A stretch of DNA of 64,000 nucleotides from an uncultured Microbacterium sp. (GCF_937927635.1 NZ_CALBRW010000042.1:24441-88440), one strand, 5' to 3'. Shown: positions 9,726 through 18,909, counted from the first letter of the stretch. Made by a program: numbers and translations. The notes: generated from the sequence alone by a model not told the origin.

Positions 9726-10754
9726 GTGGAGCAGAGCAGTCCGGTACGAGTGGCGGTCGTCGGCGGGGGCATTCGCGGTGCGATGTTCGCACGCGCACTG
9801 CAGGAGGACCCGAGTTCGCGGGTCAGTGCGATATGCGACCGCAACCCGACCGTACTCGCCGACATGGCCGAGCAGTTCGGAGTCCCTGGCTATACGGATC
9901 TGTCCGAAATGCTTGCGCAGCACCCGGAACTGCAGGCAGCGGTCATCGCGACGCCGGATTTCGCGCACCGCGAGGCTGCTGTGCTGTGCGCGGAGGCAGG
10001 ACTCGATCTCATGATCGAGAAGCCGCTGGCCACGGATCCCGAGGATGCACGGGAGATCGCGGAGACCGTGGCGCGAGCCGGCACCCGCATCATGGTCGGC
10101 TTCGAGAACCGCTGGAACGTGCAGTACTCCTCCGTTCGCGACAAGCTCGCGGCGGAACCTCAGGCAAGGATCAGTGCGCAGATCATCAGCCTGAACGACA
10201 CCATCTTCGTCCCCACCGAGATGCTCTCCTGGGCCGGGAAGAGCTCGCCGGCGTGGTTCCTCATGCCGCACTCCCTGGATCTCGCCTGCTGGATCGGCGG
10301 AACCCGTCCGGTGTCGGTCTACGCCGTTGGTGCGCGCGAAATCCTTGCCGGATCGGGTGTGGACACCTGGGACCGCATCAACGCGGTGTTCACGATGGCG
10401 GACGGATCGCACGTCATCCTGAACTCCTCGTGGGTACTGCCCCAGTCCATGCCATCCGTGTTCGACTTCCGGTACGAGATTCAGTCGGACAGCGATGTCC
10501 TCCACATCGACGGTGCCAACCACGGCATCGTCGACTACGGACCGAGTGGCGCGCGCTGGATGCAGTCCGCCGTGTACGAGCGGGCGGGGAGGATCCAGGG
10601 TGTGCCGATAGACATGGTCCGGGACTTCATCCAGCTCGTGAGAGGCGAATCCGTCGAAGTGCCGGGTCTTGACCAAGGCCTGCTCATCACGACATCCATC
10701 GCAGCCGTGCACACCTCCCTCGAGACCGGCCAGGTCGTCGAGATCACCATCTGA
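9726..10754 (+). CDS. Gfo/Idh/MocA-family oxidoreductase
   Basis: This is a 342-residue NAD(P)-dependent sugar or polyol dehydrogenase. The N-terminal Rossmann glycine motif is VAVVGGGIRGAMFARAL, and the conserved catalytic-lysine motif is EKPLATDP. A C-terminal alpha/beta substrate domain follows (SWAGKSSPAWFLMPHSLDLACW, which holds the conserved His region). It starts with GTG at 9726. It is the first gene of the operon whose downstream members form a sugar importer, so it likely oxidises the imported sugar or a derivative. The substrate is unknown. Confidence 0.88.
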   Translation: MEQSSPVRVAVVGGGIRGAMFARALQEDPSSRVSAICDRNPTVLADMAEQFGVPGYTDLSEMLAQHPELQAAVIATPDFAHREAAVLCAEAGLDLMIEKPLATDPEDAREIAETVARAGTRIMVGFENRWNVQYSSVRDKLAAEPQARISAQIISLNDTIFVPTEMLSWAGKSSPAWFLMPHSLDLACWIGGTRPVSVYAVGAREILAGSGVDTWDRINAVFTMADGSHVILNSSWVLPQSMPSVFDFRYEIQSDSDVLHIDGANHGIVDYGPSGARWMQSAVYERAGRIQGVPIDMVRDFIQLVRGESVEVPGLDQGLLITTSIAAVHTSLETGQVVEITI

Positions 10755-10788
10755 CCATCAGCTCACACCTCCAACGAAGGAGCAGGAA

Positions 10789-12111
10789 ATGAAGTCATCA
10801 ACGCAGATGGGCGCGAATCTCTCGCGCCGTCAACTCTTCCAGCTGGGCGGCCTGGCCGCAGGCGCGTTCGCTCTCGCCGGATGCGCGCCGTCAACCGGGA
10901 GTGGGGGCGCGCCGTTGACCGGCGGCGGCAATCCCTCGGGGCAGATCAGCATCCTCGACGACAACACAAACAACGTGTTCAAGCAGACTGCGATCAAGGC
11001 GTTCGAGAAGAAGACCGGTATCAAGGTCGTCACCTACCAGCAGGGGAACTTCAACGACCTGCACGACAAGATGGCGACCATGTTCGCCGCGCAGGACACC
11101 TCGTTCGACGTCGTGATGACCTGGGCAGGCTGGTCTGCGGAGTTCGGGCAGGCCGGCTGGCTCGAGGAACTGGACGCTTCGGCCATCCCGAGTGACCTCA
11201 TCCAGCCGGCGCTCGACGCCGTGTCCTGGCGTGGGAAGGTCTACGGGCTCCCGAAATTCGTCAGCACACAGACCATGTTCTGGAACAAGGACCTCTATAC
11301 GAAGGCGGATCTCGACCCGGAGGCAGGACCGCAGAACTGGGACGAGTTTGTCGCCGCAGCCAAGAAGCTCACTACCGGCGGTCGATACGGATATGCCTGC
11401 GACATGGGCAACCCCGCCGGTGCCTATCAGAACTTCCTCCGGATGCTGCTCCTCAACGGAGGGGAGTTCTACGACGACGACTACAAGCCCACCTTCGCGG
11501 GCGAAGCCGGCGTCGAGGCGCTCACCAAGCTCGTCGAACTGCTGCAGGTCCACAAGGTGATGGACCCCTCATCACTGCAGATCACCAACGCATCCGACCT
11601 CGCCGACCTGTTCGCCCGGGGGGAGACGGGGATGGTGTTCAACTGGCCCTTCCAATACGCCGTCGCCACCGGCGACAAGGCCGTCACCACCGCCGACAGC
11701 ATCGGCAACGGACTGATCCCCGGAATCTCGGTCCGGTCGGCGTCGATCGACGGGTCGGAGGGCTTCGCCATCAGCAAGTTCTCCAAGAACAAAGAGGCGG
11801 CTCTCGCCTGGCTGCAGTTCGTGACAACGGGCGACGTCCAGATGGACATCGTCAAGGACGAGGGCTGGTTCCCGGTCTCCAAGAGCGTACTGGCCGATCC
11901 GACAGCTCAGGAGGCACTGCCGATCCTGGCCACCTATGAGGAGTCGACGAAGTACGTGACCAAGCGTTACGGGACGCCCTGGTCGAACGAGCTCGACCAG
12001 GCACTCTCGGTCCAGCTCATCAATGCGATGAACGGCAAGACCTCCCCGAAGGAGGCGCTGGCTTCCGCCCAGAAGACCGCGGAAGAACTCGTGAAGAAGT
12101 ACCTGAAGTAA
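10789..12111 (+). CDS. Sugar ABC transporter substrate-binding lipoprotein
   Basis: This 440-residue extracellular solute-binding protein (family 1) has a twin-arginine-like SRRQLFQLGG leader and lipobox ALAGC, with the modified cysteine at C32. It would be a membrane-anchored lipoprotein that captures the sugar. The ATG at 10789 is chosen for its AAGGAGCAGG ribosome site. The longer frame starts inside the oxidoreductase. It sits 34 bases after the oxidoreductase stop and 12 bases before the first permease, as expected for one operon. The size is typical of CUT1 binding proteins. The ligand is unknown. Confidence 0.92.
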   Translation: MKSSTQMGANLSRRQLFQLGGLAAGAFALAGCAPSTGSGGAPLTGGGNPSGQISILDDNTNNVFKQTAIKAFEKKTGIKVVTYQQGNFNDLHDKMATMFAAQDTSFDVVMTWAGWSAEFGQAGWLEELDASAIPSDLIQPALDAVSWRGKVYGLPKFVSTQTMFWNKDLYTKADLDPEAGPQNWDEFVAAAKKLTTGGRYGYACDMGNPAGAYQNFLRMLLLNGGEFYDDDYKPTFAGEAGVEALTKLVELLQVHKVMDPSSLQITNASDLADLFARGETGMVFNWPFQYAVATGDKAVTTADSIGNGLIPGISVRSASIDGSEGFAISKFSKNKEAALAWLQFVTTGDVQMDIVKDEGWFPVSKSVLADPTAQEALPILATYEESTKYVTKRYGTPWSNELDQALSVQLINAMNGKTSPKEALASAQKTAEELVKKYLK

Positions 12112-12123
12112 GGATCACCGAAG

Positions 12124-13047
12124 ATGGGCGCGAACCTCGCTGAGAGGAGCCGCCGACTAGACCTGCGCTTCGGCCTGATGATGATCGCTCCCGCGGTCCT
12201 CATCATTGCGATGCTGTTGGGATATCCGATGGGGTATGCCGTCTTCATGTCGTTCCACGAATGGAACGACAAGCTGGGCATGGATCATCCGTTCGTCGGC
12301 TTGGACAACTACGGACAGCTGCTGTCCGATCCCGCCGTGCACCGCGCGATGGAGAGGACGGCATACTTCTCCATCATCACCGTGCTCGGCGGGGTGGCCC
12401 TGGCCGTGGGCATCGCCGTACTGCTGAACCGCGAGTTCCGCGGGCGCACCCTCGCGCGTGTGCTGCTTCTGGTGCCGTGGGCCGTCCCGCCGGTCGTCAA
12501 CGGCATCATGTGGAAGCTCATCTTCGACGGAAGCACCGGCATCGCGAATACCATCCTGCGAGGGCTGGGGCTCACCGACGAGAATGTGCAGTGGCTGTCT
12601 GACCCCACTCTGGCGATGAACGTGCTGATCTTCGCCGAGACGTGGAAGCTGCTCCCCTTCCTGTGCCTGCTCATGCTCGCAGCGCTGCAGGGGATCCCGT
12701 CGAATCTCTACCGTGCCGCGGCGATCGATGGCGCAGGCCCGTGGCGTACGTTCTGGCGCATCACGTTGCCGAACATCCGCGGCGCGCTGATGTTCGCCCT
12801 CATCGTGCAGTCGATGTGGTCGCTCAAGGTCTTCGACACCATCTATGTGCTCACCGGAGGGTCGGGAGGGCCGGCTGAGGGGACGACAACCATCAACTTC
12901 CTCGCCTACCTGGTCAACTTCAGCAATCTGGACCGCGGATACGGTTCCGCCATGGCTGTCGGGATCATGATCCTGGTGCTCGTGGTCGCGGTGTTCTGGA
13001 TCGTGATCTTCGGTGGGTTCAGCAGAAGGAGGAGAGCGGATGCCTGA
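12124..13047 (+). CDS. CUT1 sugar ABC permease (MalF type)
   Basis: This is a 307-residue inner-membrane permease with about six membrane helices. The cytoplasmic EAA loop reads AAAIDGAGPWRTFWRITLPNI and contacts the ATPase. It pairs with the MalG-type permease that overlaps its 3' end by 8 bases. The gene follows the binding-protein gene by 12 bases. Family knowledge gives the role of membrane channel half. The specific sugar is not known. Confidence 0.92.
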   Translation: MGANLAERSRRLDLRFGLMMIAPAVLIIAMLLGYPMGYAVFMSFHEWNDKLGMDHPFVGLDNYGQLLSDPAVHRAMERTAYFSIITVLGGVALAVGIAVLLNREFRGRTLARVLLLVPWAVPPVVNGIMWKLIFDGSTGIANTILRGLGLTDENVQWLSDPTLAMNVLIFAETWKLLPFLCLLMLAALQGIPSNLYRAAAIDGAGPWRTFWRITLPNIRGALMFALIVQSMWSLKVFDTIYVLTGGSGGPAEGTTTINFLAYLVNFSNLDRGYGSAMAVGIMILVLVVAVFWIVIFGGFSRRRRADA

Positions 13048-13933
13048 TCTCACAGAGACGGCGCTGGTCACCAGCCATCGACCGCGCACTCGAAGGGTGT
13101 CGAAGGCCAGCCGTAGGCGCGCCACAGCGATCGTGTGCGGGGCGCTGGTCGTCCTCACGATGGCGATCTTCCTGGCACCGTTCCTATGGATGTTCGTGTT
13201 CAGCGTGTACCCCTCGACGGCGCTGCAGGGCAGGACGCCCGACTTGTCGCCGTCGAACATCACGTTCGAGTCGTACCTGCGACTACTGGCCGACGGCTCG
13301 TTCCTATCGCCGATGGCCAACTCTGCGATCGTCGGCATCTCGACGACCATCGTCTGCATGGTGGTGGGGTCAGCCTGCGCCTACGCCATTGCCCGCTTCC
13401 GCTTCCGCGGGCGGCAGCCGTTGTTGCTGAGCATGATGACGGTGCAGGCGATCCCGGTCATCGTGCTGGCGGTACCGTTGTTCATCCTGTTGCGCTCGGT
13501 GGGGCTTTACGATCAGTTGCTCGGGCTCATCGTGACGTACACGGCGTTCATCCTGCCGCTGGTGATCTGGATGCTCGTCGGCTTCTTCGAGGACGTGCCG
13601 CCCAGCCTTGAACGGGCAGCGCGCATCGACGGGTGCAATCGGCTGCAGATCATGTACAAGATCGCGTTTCCGCTTGCAGCCCCGGGAATGGCGGCGACGG
13701 CCATTCTGGCGTTCATCACCAGTTGGAGCGACTTCTTCCTCGCGAAGGTGCTCACCTCCAACACGGCGGTGACGCTGCCCGTGAAGACGGCCGCCTTCCA
13801 GGGGCTGTTCGCAATGGACTACACATCGGCGGCGACGGCGGGCGTGATCACTGCGATCCCTGTCCTGGTCCTCACGCTGGTGGCTCAGAAGTGGATCATC
13901 CGCGGTATGACCGAGGGTGCGGTGAAAGGCTGA
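13040..13933 (+). CDS. CUT1 sugar ABC permease (MalG type)
   Basis: This 297-residue permease has six predicted membrane helices and the EAA-like loop RAARIDGCNRLQIMYKIAFPLA. The ATG at 13040 has AAGGAGGA 6 bases upstream and overlaps the end of the MalF-type gene, indicating translational coupling. An upstream in-frame ATG at 13013 is rejected because it falls deep in the previous gene. It forms the second half of the channel and is followed 2 bases later by the ATPase gene. Confidence 0.92.
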   Translation: MPDLTETALVTSHRPRTRRVSKASRRRATAIVCGALVVLTMAIFLAPFLWMFVFSVYPSTALQGRTPDLSPSNITFESYLRLLADGSFLSPMANSAIVGISTTIVCMVVGSACAYAIARFRFRGRQPLLLSMMTVQAIPVIVLAVPLFILLRSVGLYDQLLGLIVTYTAFILPLVIWMLVGFFEDVPPSLERAARIDGCNRLQIMYKIAFPLAAPGMAATAILAFITSWSDFFLAKVLTSNTAVTLPVKTAAFQGLFAMDYTSAATAGVITAIPVLVLTLVAQKWIIRGMTEGAVKG

Positions 13934-13935
13934 CA

Positions 13936-15021
13936 ATGGCTCAGATCGAATTGGTGAACGTCGACAAGGTGTACGGTCGTCCGAAGCGGAGTGAGGAGGT
14001 GCGCAAGGCCGTCGCAGACCTCAGCTACGTAATCGAGGACGGGCACTTCGTATCGCTTCTCGGCCCCTCGGGATGCGGCAAGACCACCACATTGAACATG
14101 ATCGCGGGGCTAGAGGACATTTCCGGCGGGGAGATTCTCATCGACGGCCATCGCGTCGACGACCTCGAACCGGACAAGCGAGATCTCGCATTCGTGTTCC
14201 AGGACTACGCACTGTATCCACACATGACCGTGTTCGAGAACATCGCCTTCGGGCTGCGCATGCGCAAGGTGGACAAGGACGAGATCGATCGGCGTGTCAC
14301 GGACGCCGCGCAGCGACTCGACATCGCGCACGTGCTGGACTCGAAGCCGAAGGCTCTCTCCGGAGGGCAGCGGCAGCGCGTCGCACTCGCCCGTGCCATC
14401 GCCCGCCGGCCAGCGGTGTTCCTGTTCGACGAGCCGCTGTCGAACCTCGACGCGCTGTTGCGCGACCAGACGCGCAGTGAGCTGAAGATGCTACATCGCG
14501 AGCTCAAGGCGACCAGTGTCTACGTGACCCACGACCAAGAGGAGGCCATGACGCTCTCGGACCGGATCGCGGTTATGAGCCGCGGCCGGCTCGAGCAGTA
14601 CGGGAGTCCCTATGAGGTCTACCACGAGCCGGCGACGGAGTTCGTCGCGTCGTTCGTGGGCAAGCCGCGCATGAACCTCTTCACCGCGGTTATTGCCGAA
14701 CAGGGACGCTTCGTGCTGCCTGGAACGGCGTTCGTCGTGGAGCTCGGCCTGGCCGGCCAGCCCGAGGTTCGTGTCGGGGTTCGACCTGAGGAGTGCACCC
14801 TGCGTGCTCCAGTGACGGGAGAGCAGGCACACGGCCGAGTGGTCGCGGTGGAGCCGCTGGGCAACGTCTCCGATGTGCATCTGGCCGTCGGCGAGTTCGA
14901 CTTCATGGCGCGCGTTCCGGGATTTGGCTCGTTCGGCGTGGGCGATGAGGTGGTCATCGACGTCAGCAGTGCGCGTGTGCACTGCTTCGACCCGGCCAGC
15001 GGGCAGCGTCTGCGGGGGTGA
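13936..15021 (+). CDS. Sugar ABC transporter ATPase (MalK/UgpC type)
   Basis: This 361-residue ATPase carries Walker A GPSGCGKTT (43-51), signature LSGGQRQRVALARA, Walker B LFDEPLSNLD and the H-loop VTHDQEEA. A C-terminal TOBE/MalK regulatory domain follows (VRVGVRPEECTL). Many actinobacterial CUT1 operons lack their own ATPase and share MsiK. This cassette carries its own, so it is self-sufficient. The start at 13936 is 2 bases after the permease stop. A double hairpin follows the gene. Confidence 0.93.
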   Translation: MAQIELVNVDKVYGRPKRSEEVRKAVADLSYVIEDGHFVSLLGPSGCGKTTTLNMIAGLEDISGGEILIDGHRVDDLEPDKRDLAFVFQDYALYPHMTVFENIAFGLRMRKVDKDEIDRRVTDAAQRLDIAHVLDSKPKALSGGQRQRVALARAIARRPAVFLFDEPLSNLDALLRDQTRSELKMLHRELKATSVYVTHDQEEAMTLSDRIAVMSRGRLEQYGSPYEVYHEPATEFVASFVGKPRMNLFTAVIAEQGRFVLPGTAFVVELGLAGQPEVRVGVRPEECTLRAPVTGEQAHGRVVAVEPLGNVSDVHLAVGEFDFMARVPGFGSFGVGDEVVIDVSSARVHCFDPASGQRLRG

Positions 15022-15055
15022 GATTCTCGGACTGGCGGTCGGGCTACGGGCCGGA

Positions 15056-15098
15056 CACAGAGGCGCCGTCGAGCATATCGCTCGGCGGCGCCTCTGTG
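15056..15098. terminator. Bidirectional hairpin between sugar cassette and whiB1
   Basis: Arms 15056-15068 and 15086-15098 (13 bp, perfect) extend into an inner 5-bp stem (15070-15074 with 15080-15084). The hairpin separates the ABC operon from the convergent whiB gene. Confidence 0.75.
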
Positions 15099-15110
15099 CT
15101 TGGTCCGTCC

Positions 15111-15359
15111 TCAGCCGGCGCGGCGGGCGCGGGCGGCGCGGCGCTTCAGCGCACGGCGCTCGTCCTCGGAGAGTCCGCCCCACACGCCGGAGTCCTGACC
15201 GGACTCCAGAGCGTACTGCAGGCAGATCTCGGTGACGGTGCAGGTGGCGCAGACGGCCTTCGCCTTCTCGATCTGGTCGACGGCCGGTCCGGTGTTCCCC
15301 ACCGGGAAGAACAGCTCGGGGTCGACGGTAAGGCAGGCCGCTTTGTCGCGCCAGTCCAT
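15111..15359 (-). CDS. whiB1: WhiB-family iron-sulfur transcription factor (WhiB1-like)
   Basis: This 82-residue protein has the four [4Fe-4S] cysteines C9, C37, C40 and C46 (AACL...VCATCTVTEIC). The turn GVWGG and a basic C-terminal tail (RRALKRRAARARR) bind DNA. WhiB1 binds sigma-A and responds to nitric oxide in mycobacteria. The ATG at 15359 has GAGGAG upstream, and the longer frame from 15620 is rejected. Its partner in mycobacterial genomes, pdtaS, lies 6.8 kb away beyond the sugar cassette. Confidence 0.93.
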   Translation of the reverse strand: MDWRDKAACLTVDPELFFPVGNTGPAVDQIEKAKAVCATCTVTEICLQYALESGQDSGVWGGLSEDERRALKRRAARARRAG

Positions 15360-15574
15360 TGATGGCTCCTCATGATTGATGTTCGGTGTGGTGGCCGCTT
15401 GCGCGGCACTCGAGTTCGGGAAGCGGATCGGGAGTCGGCTACCCTGGTCATGCGGGCTGTGCGCCCGCCCCACTCCGATGTGGGAGCACATGGCTTTATC
15501 CATTGTGTTACAGAAATAAGGTGAAATCAAGGGTTTTCGCACAACTCTTGACGTCCGTGCTGAGGAGTGTGCCC

Positions 15575-16003
15575 GTGTCCAGGTTCCGACCGGCGGTGCT
15601 CGCCGCCGCTGTGCTGGCACTCGAGGGTGCGGCTCTGATCGTCATCGCGGTGCTCGAGCTGTTCGCCCTGGGCGAGGGCGACGCGTCGTCGACGGCCAGC
15701 GGCCTGGCGCTCATCGCACTCACCCTGGTCGGCGCCGCCGGGCTCATCGCCTTCGCAGTCGGCACGCTTCGTCACGCCTCGTGGGCGCGCTCGGGCGGCA
15801 TCGTGCTGCAGGTGCTCGCGATCGCGCTGGCACTGGCCGCGCTGAGCAGCATCCGCCCCGTGCCGTGGCTGTTCGTGCTGGTGCTCGGGCTCGCCGGAGC
15901 GGTCGGGCTGGTCGCCCTCATCGTCACGGTGCGTCGCGAAGGCGCCGACGACCCGCGCCTGCACCGTCGCGAGGACGGGACGGGCGAGTCCGAAGACGCC
16001 TGA
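15575..16003 (+). CDS. Small four-helix integral membrane protein
   Basis: This protein of about 142 residues has four hydrophobic helices (such as AVLAAAVLALEGAALIVIAVLELFAL and WLFVLVLGLAGAVGLVALIV). A polar C-terminal tail ends in EDGTGESEDA. The GTG at 15575 is chosen for GAGGAG 7 bases upstream. GTG codons at 15569 and 15557 are alternatives. It diverges from whiB1. I recognise no named family. It is a probable inner-membrane protein of unknown function. Confidence 0.65.
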   Translation: MSRFRPAVLAAAVLALEGAALIVIAVLELFALGEGDASSTASGLALIALTLVGAAGLIAFAVGTLRHASWARSGGIVLQVLAIALALAALSSIRPVPWLFVLVLGLAGAVGLVALIVTVRREGADDPRLHRREDGTGESEDA

Positions 16004-16009
16004 GCGGGA

Positions 16010-16486
16010 TCAGGCGTCGATGCCGAGGGTCTTCCGCAGCCTGGCGACGTGCCCGGTGGCCTTGACGTTGTACTGCGCGGCGGTGATCACACCCTGCTCG
16101 TCGAGGACGAACGTGGAGCGGATGACGCCCTCGATGACCTTGCCGTAGTTCATCTTCTCGCCCCACACGCCGTAGGCGGTGTGCACGGCGTGGTCGGGGT
16201 CGCTGAGCAGTTCGAAGGTCAGCGCGTCGCGCTCGCGGAATTCGCGCAGCTTGGCGGGGGTGTCGCGGGAGACGCCGACCACCGTGTACCCGGCGCCCTG
16301 CAGGGAGGAGATGCTGTCCCGGAAGTCGCACGCCTGGGTGGTGCAGCCGGGCGTCATGGCCGCCGGATAGAAGTACAGGATCACCTTCCGGCCCCGCAGG
16401 TCGGCCAGCGACACGGGCTTCTCGTCCTGGTCCAGCAGCGTGAAGTCGGGGGCGGTCGTTCCGGGTTCCAGGCGCGTCGCGGTCAT
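16010..16486 (-). CDS. bcp: Thioredoxin-dependent peroxiredoxin BCP
   Basis: This 158-residue atypical peroxiredoxin reduces hydroperoxides using thioredoxin. The peroxidatic cysteine is in TPGCTTQACDF, with the second cysteine 5 residues later, as in two-Cys BCP proteins. The start MTATRLEPGTTAPDFTL gives the usual length. It reads toward the end of the divergent membrane-protein gene and follows rsgA in the same direction by 10 bases. Confidence 0.93.
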   Translation of the reverse strand: MTATRLEPGTTAPDFTLLDQDEKPVSLADLRGRKVILYFYPAAMTPGCTTQACDFRDSISSLQGAGYTVVGVSRDTPAKLREFRERDALTFELLSDPDHAVHTAYGVWGEKMNYGKVIEGVIRSTFVLDEQGVITAAQYNVKATGHVARLRKTLGIDA

Positions 16487-16495
16487 GAGCCCAGC

Positions 16496-17539
16496 CTATC
16501 CGCCGAACGTGGCCAGCAGCCGCTGCAGGGACTCCAGCCGGGCGAGCCCCGCCTCGTTCAGCTCGCCCGCGGCGGCGGCCTCGTTGAGTGCGCAGTCGGA
16601 GGCATCCGGCAGATGGGTGCACCCGCGAGGGCAGCCCTCGGCGATCTCCGCCAGCTCCGTGTAGGCGGCGAGGATGTTCGCCCGCTCCACGTGCCCCAGG
16701 CCGAACGAGCGCACACCTGGGGTGTCGATCACCCAGCCCCGTCCGGCATGGCCGACGTAGCGCAGCGAGATCGTGGAGGAGGAGGTGTGCCGCCCTCGCC
16801 CGGTGACCTCGTTGACGTGCCCGGTGGCCCTGCCGGCCCCCGGCACCAGCGCGTTCACGAGCGTGGACTTGCCCACGCCCGAGTGCCCGACGAACACCGT
16901 GGAGTGACCGATCAGCGCGGCGCCGGTCTCTTCTGTCGGCATACGCCCGCGGGCCGAGGTGAACACCCGCAGGTCCAGTCCGTCGAAATGCCGCAGGAAT
17001 TCGGCGGGATCCGCCAGGTCGGTCTTGGTCACCACCAGCAGCGGACGGATGCCGGCATCCAGCGCCGCCACGAGATAGCGGTCGACGAGCCGGGCGCGCG
17101 GCTCGGGGTCGGCCGCAGCCACGACGATAAGCATCTGATCGGCGTTGGCGACGATGACGCGCTCGACCTGGTCGGTGTCGTCGGCGCTGCGGCGCAGCAG
17201 CGAGGTGCGGTCGGCGAGCCCCACGATGCGGGCGAGGGTGCCCTCTTCTCCGCTCGTGTCGCCCACCACACGTGCGCGGTCGCCGGTGACGATGGGCGTG
17301 CGCCGCAGCTCGCGCGCGCGCGCCGCGGTGATCATGTGCTCGTCGGGACGGTCCTCGCCGATCAGCACGCTGTATCGGCCGCGGTCCACGCCCAGGATGC
17401 GGCCGATCTCGGCATCCTCATGCGCGGGACGGCGCTTGGTCCGTGGCCGGTTGGCCTTCGGATTCGGGCGGGTCCGGACGCTGCTCTCGTCGTACTCCTC
17501 GTACTCCTCGAGCTCGTCGTCGTCGCCCAGCCAGCTCAC
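16496..17539 (-). CDS. rsgA: Ribosome small-subunit GTPase RsgA
   Basis: This 347-residue circularly permuted GTPase helps the 30S subunit mature. It has an acidic N-terminal tail (DDDELEEYEEYDESS), an OB-fold, and GTPase motifs in permuted order (G4 TKTDLAD, G1 GHSGVGKSTLVNAL, G3 DTPG). A C-terminal zinc cluster follows (CPRGCTHLPDASDC). Its ATG overlaps the aroA stop by 4 bases. The aroA-rsgA pair and the divergent sigR are a conserved arrangement in actinobacteria. Confidence 0.95.
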   Translation of the reverse strand: MSWLGDDDELEEYEEYDESSVRTRPNPKANRPRTKRRPAHEDAEIGRILGVDRGRYSVLIGEDRPDEHMITAARARELRRTPIVTGDRARVVGDTSGEEGTLARIVGLADRTSLLRRSADDTDQVERVIVANADQMLIVVAAADPEPRARLVDRYLVAALDAGIRPLLVVTKTDLADPAEFLRHFDGLDLRVFTSARGRMPTEETGAALIGHSTVFVGHSGVGKSTLVNALVPGAGRATGHVNEVTGRGRHTSSSTISLRYVGHAGRGWVIDTPGVRSFGLGHVERANILAAYTELAEIAEGCPRGCTHLPDASDCALNEAAAAGELNEAGLARLESLQRLLATFGG

Positions 17540-18861
17540 GCGGTCTCGCCCGTCAGCATCCGCTCCCAGAGCTGCACGAACTCCGGCAGCGTCTTGGCCG
17601 TCGTCCCGATGTCATCGATCTCCACGCCCGGCACGGCCAGGCCGATCAGCGCGCCGGTGGTGGCCATCCGGTGATCGTGGTGCGCGGGCCAGGTGCCGCC
17701 GTGCAGCGGACGCGGGGTGATCCGCAGCCCGTCCGGCAGCTCCTCGGCGTCGCCGCCGAGCGCTCGGATGTTGTTCACCAGGGCTGCGATGCGATCGGTC
17801 TCGTGCGTGCGGATGTGCGCCACGCCGCGGATCGTGGTGGGGCCGTCGGCGAAGACCGCGAGCCCGGCGATGGTCGGCGTCAGCTCGCTGGCGGCGGACA
17901 GATCCAGATCCAGGCCGCGGATGCCGTCGCCGGCGCGCACGGTGAGGGCGCCGGCATGCCGGCCGGTGTGCGCGCCCAGCGCGTGCAGGATGTCCGGCAG
18001 CAGGGCACCGGGCTGCGTGGAGTGCAGCGGCCAGTCGGCCACCGTGACCTCACCGCCCGTGACGAGCGCCGCGGCCAGGAACGGCGCGGCATTGGAGAGG
18101 TCCGGCTCGATGGTGACGTCCTTCGCCCGCGGGATGCCCGCTTCGACGACCCATTCGCCCACCGCGGGGCGCTCGATGCGGATCCCCCGTCTGCTGAGCG
18201 ACTCGATGGTCATGTCGATGTGCGGCAGGCTCGGCAGGTGCTCGCCGATGTGCACCAGGTGCAGGCCCACGTCGAAGCGCGGAGCGGCCAGCAGCAGCCC
18301 CGAGATGAACTGGCTCGAGCCGGAGGCGTCGATCTCGACGCGTCCGCCGCGGACGCGGCCGTGCCCGTGCACGATGAACGGCAGCGACCAGGTGCCCTCG
18401 TCGTCGATGTCGACGCCGAGGTCGCGCAGTCCGGTGATCAGGGCTCCCATGGGCCGGTGCAGGGCGCTCGCGTGCGCGGTCAGATGCACGTCCTGGGTCG
18501 CCAGGCCCGCCAGAGGCGCGATGAACCGCATCACCGTGCCCGCCTGCCCGCAGTCGATGCTGCTGCCGCCGATCAGCGGTGCGGGGGTGACCAGCAGATC
18601 GGGGCCGAAGCCGCCGTCGCCGGGCACCTCCTCGATGCCGATGCCGAGCAGACGCAGCGCGTCGACCATGCGGGCGGAGTCCTCGGAGTGCAGCGGATGC
18701 AGCAGACGCCCTGGCCCGTCGGCGATCGCGGCGATCATCAGCTCACGGTTGGTGAGCGACTTCGAACCGGGGATCGTGACGGTGGCGGCCACCGGCGCTC
18801 CGCTCTCCGGCGCACGGTAGGAGCCGCGCGTGGGGGTGGGGGAATACCGTTGGGTGCTCAT
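17536..18861 (-). CDS. aroA: 5-enolpyruvylshikimate-3-phosphate synthase
   Basis: This 441-residue enzyme performs the sixth step of the shikimate pathway, joining shikimate-3-phosphate and phosphoenolpyruvate. Visible motifs are GSKSLTNRELM near the N-terminus, CGQAGTVMRFI (the phosphoenolpyruvate loop), EPDLSNAAPFLAAA and DHRMATTGALIGL. The length is normal. Its start codon lies inside the sigma-R promoter that serves the divergent sigR, so transcription of the two could interfere. Confidence 0.95.
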   Translation of the reverse strand: MSTQRYSPTPTRGSYRAPESGAPVAATVTIPGSKSLTNRELMIAAIADGPGRLLHPLHSEDSARMVDALRLLGIGIEEVPGDGGFGPDLLVTPAPLIGGSSIDCGQAGTVMRFIAPLAGLATQDVHLTAHASALHRPMGALITGLRDLGVDIDDEGTWSLPFIVHGHGRVRGGRVEIDASGSSQFISGLLLAAPRFDVGLHLVHIGEHLPSLPHIDMTIESLSRRGIRIERPAVGEWVVEAGIPRAKDVTIEPDLSNAAPFLAAALVTGGEVTVADWPLHSTQPGALLPDILHALGAHTGRHAGALTVRAGDGIRGLDLDLSAASELTPTIAGLAVFADGPTTIRGVAHIRTHETDRIAALVNNIRALGGDAEELPDGLRITPRPLHGGTWPAHHDHRMATTGALIGLAVPGVEIDDIGTTAKTLPEFVQLWERMLTGETA

Positions 18862-18866
18862 CGGTT
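18841..18866 (+). promoter_or_regulatory. Sigma-R/SigH-type promoter (GGAAT-N18-GTT)
   Basis: GGAAT at 18841-18845 (preceded by further G residues) and GTT at 18864-18866 are separated by exactly 18 bases. This matches the consensus recognised by SigR/SigH of actinobacteria. It points to the sigR gene starting at 18910 and implies positive autoregulation under disulfide stress. Confidence 0.8.
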
Positions 18867-18909
18867 CTTAGCCTAGTGAAGCTCGAGACACGCGAGATGG
18901 AGGTGACGG

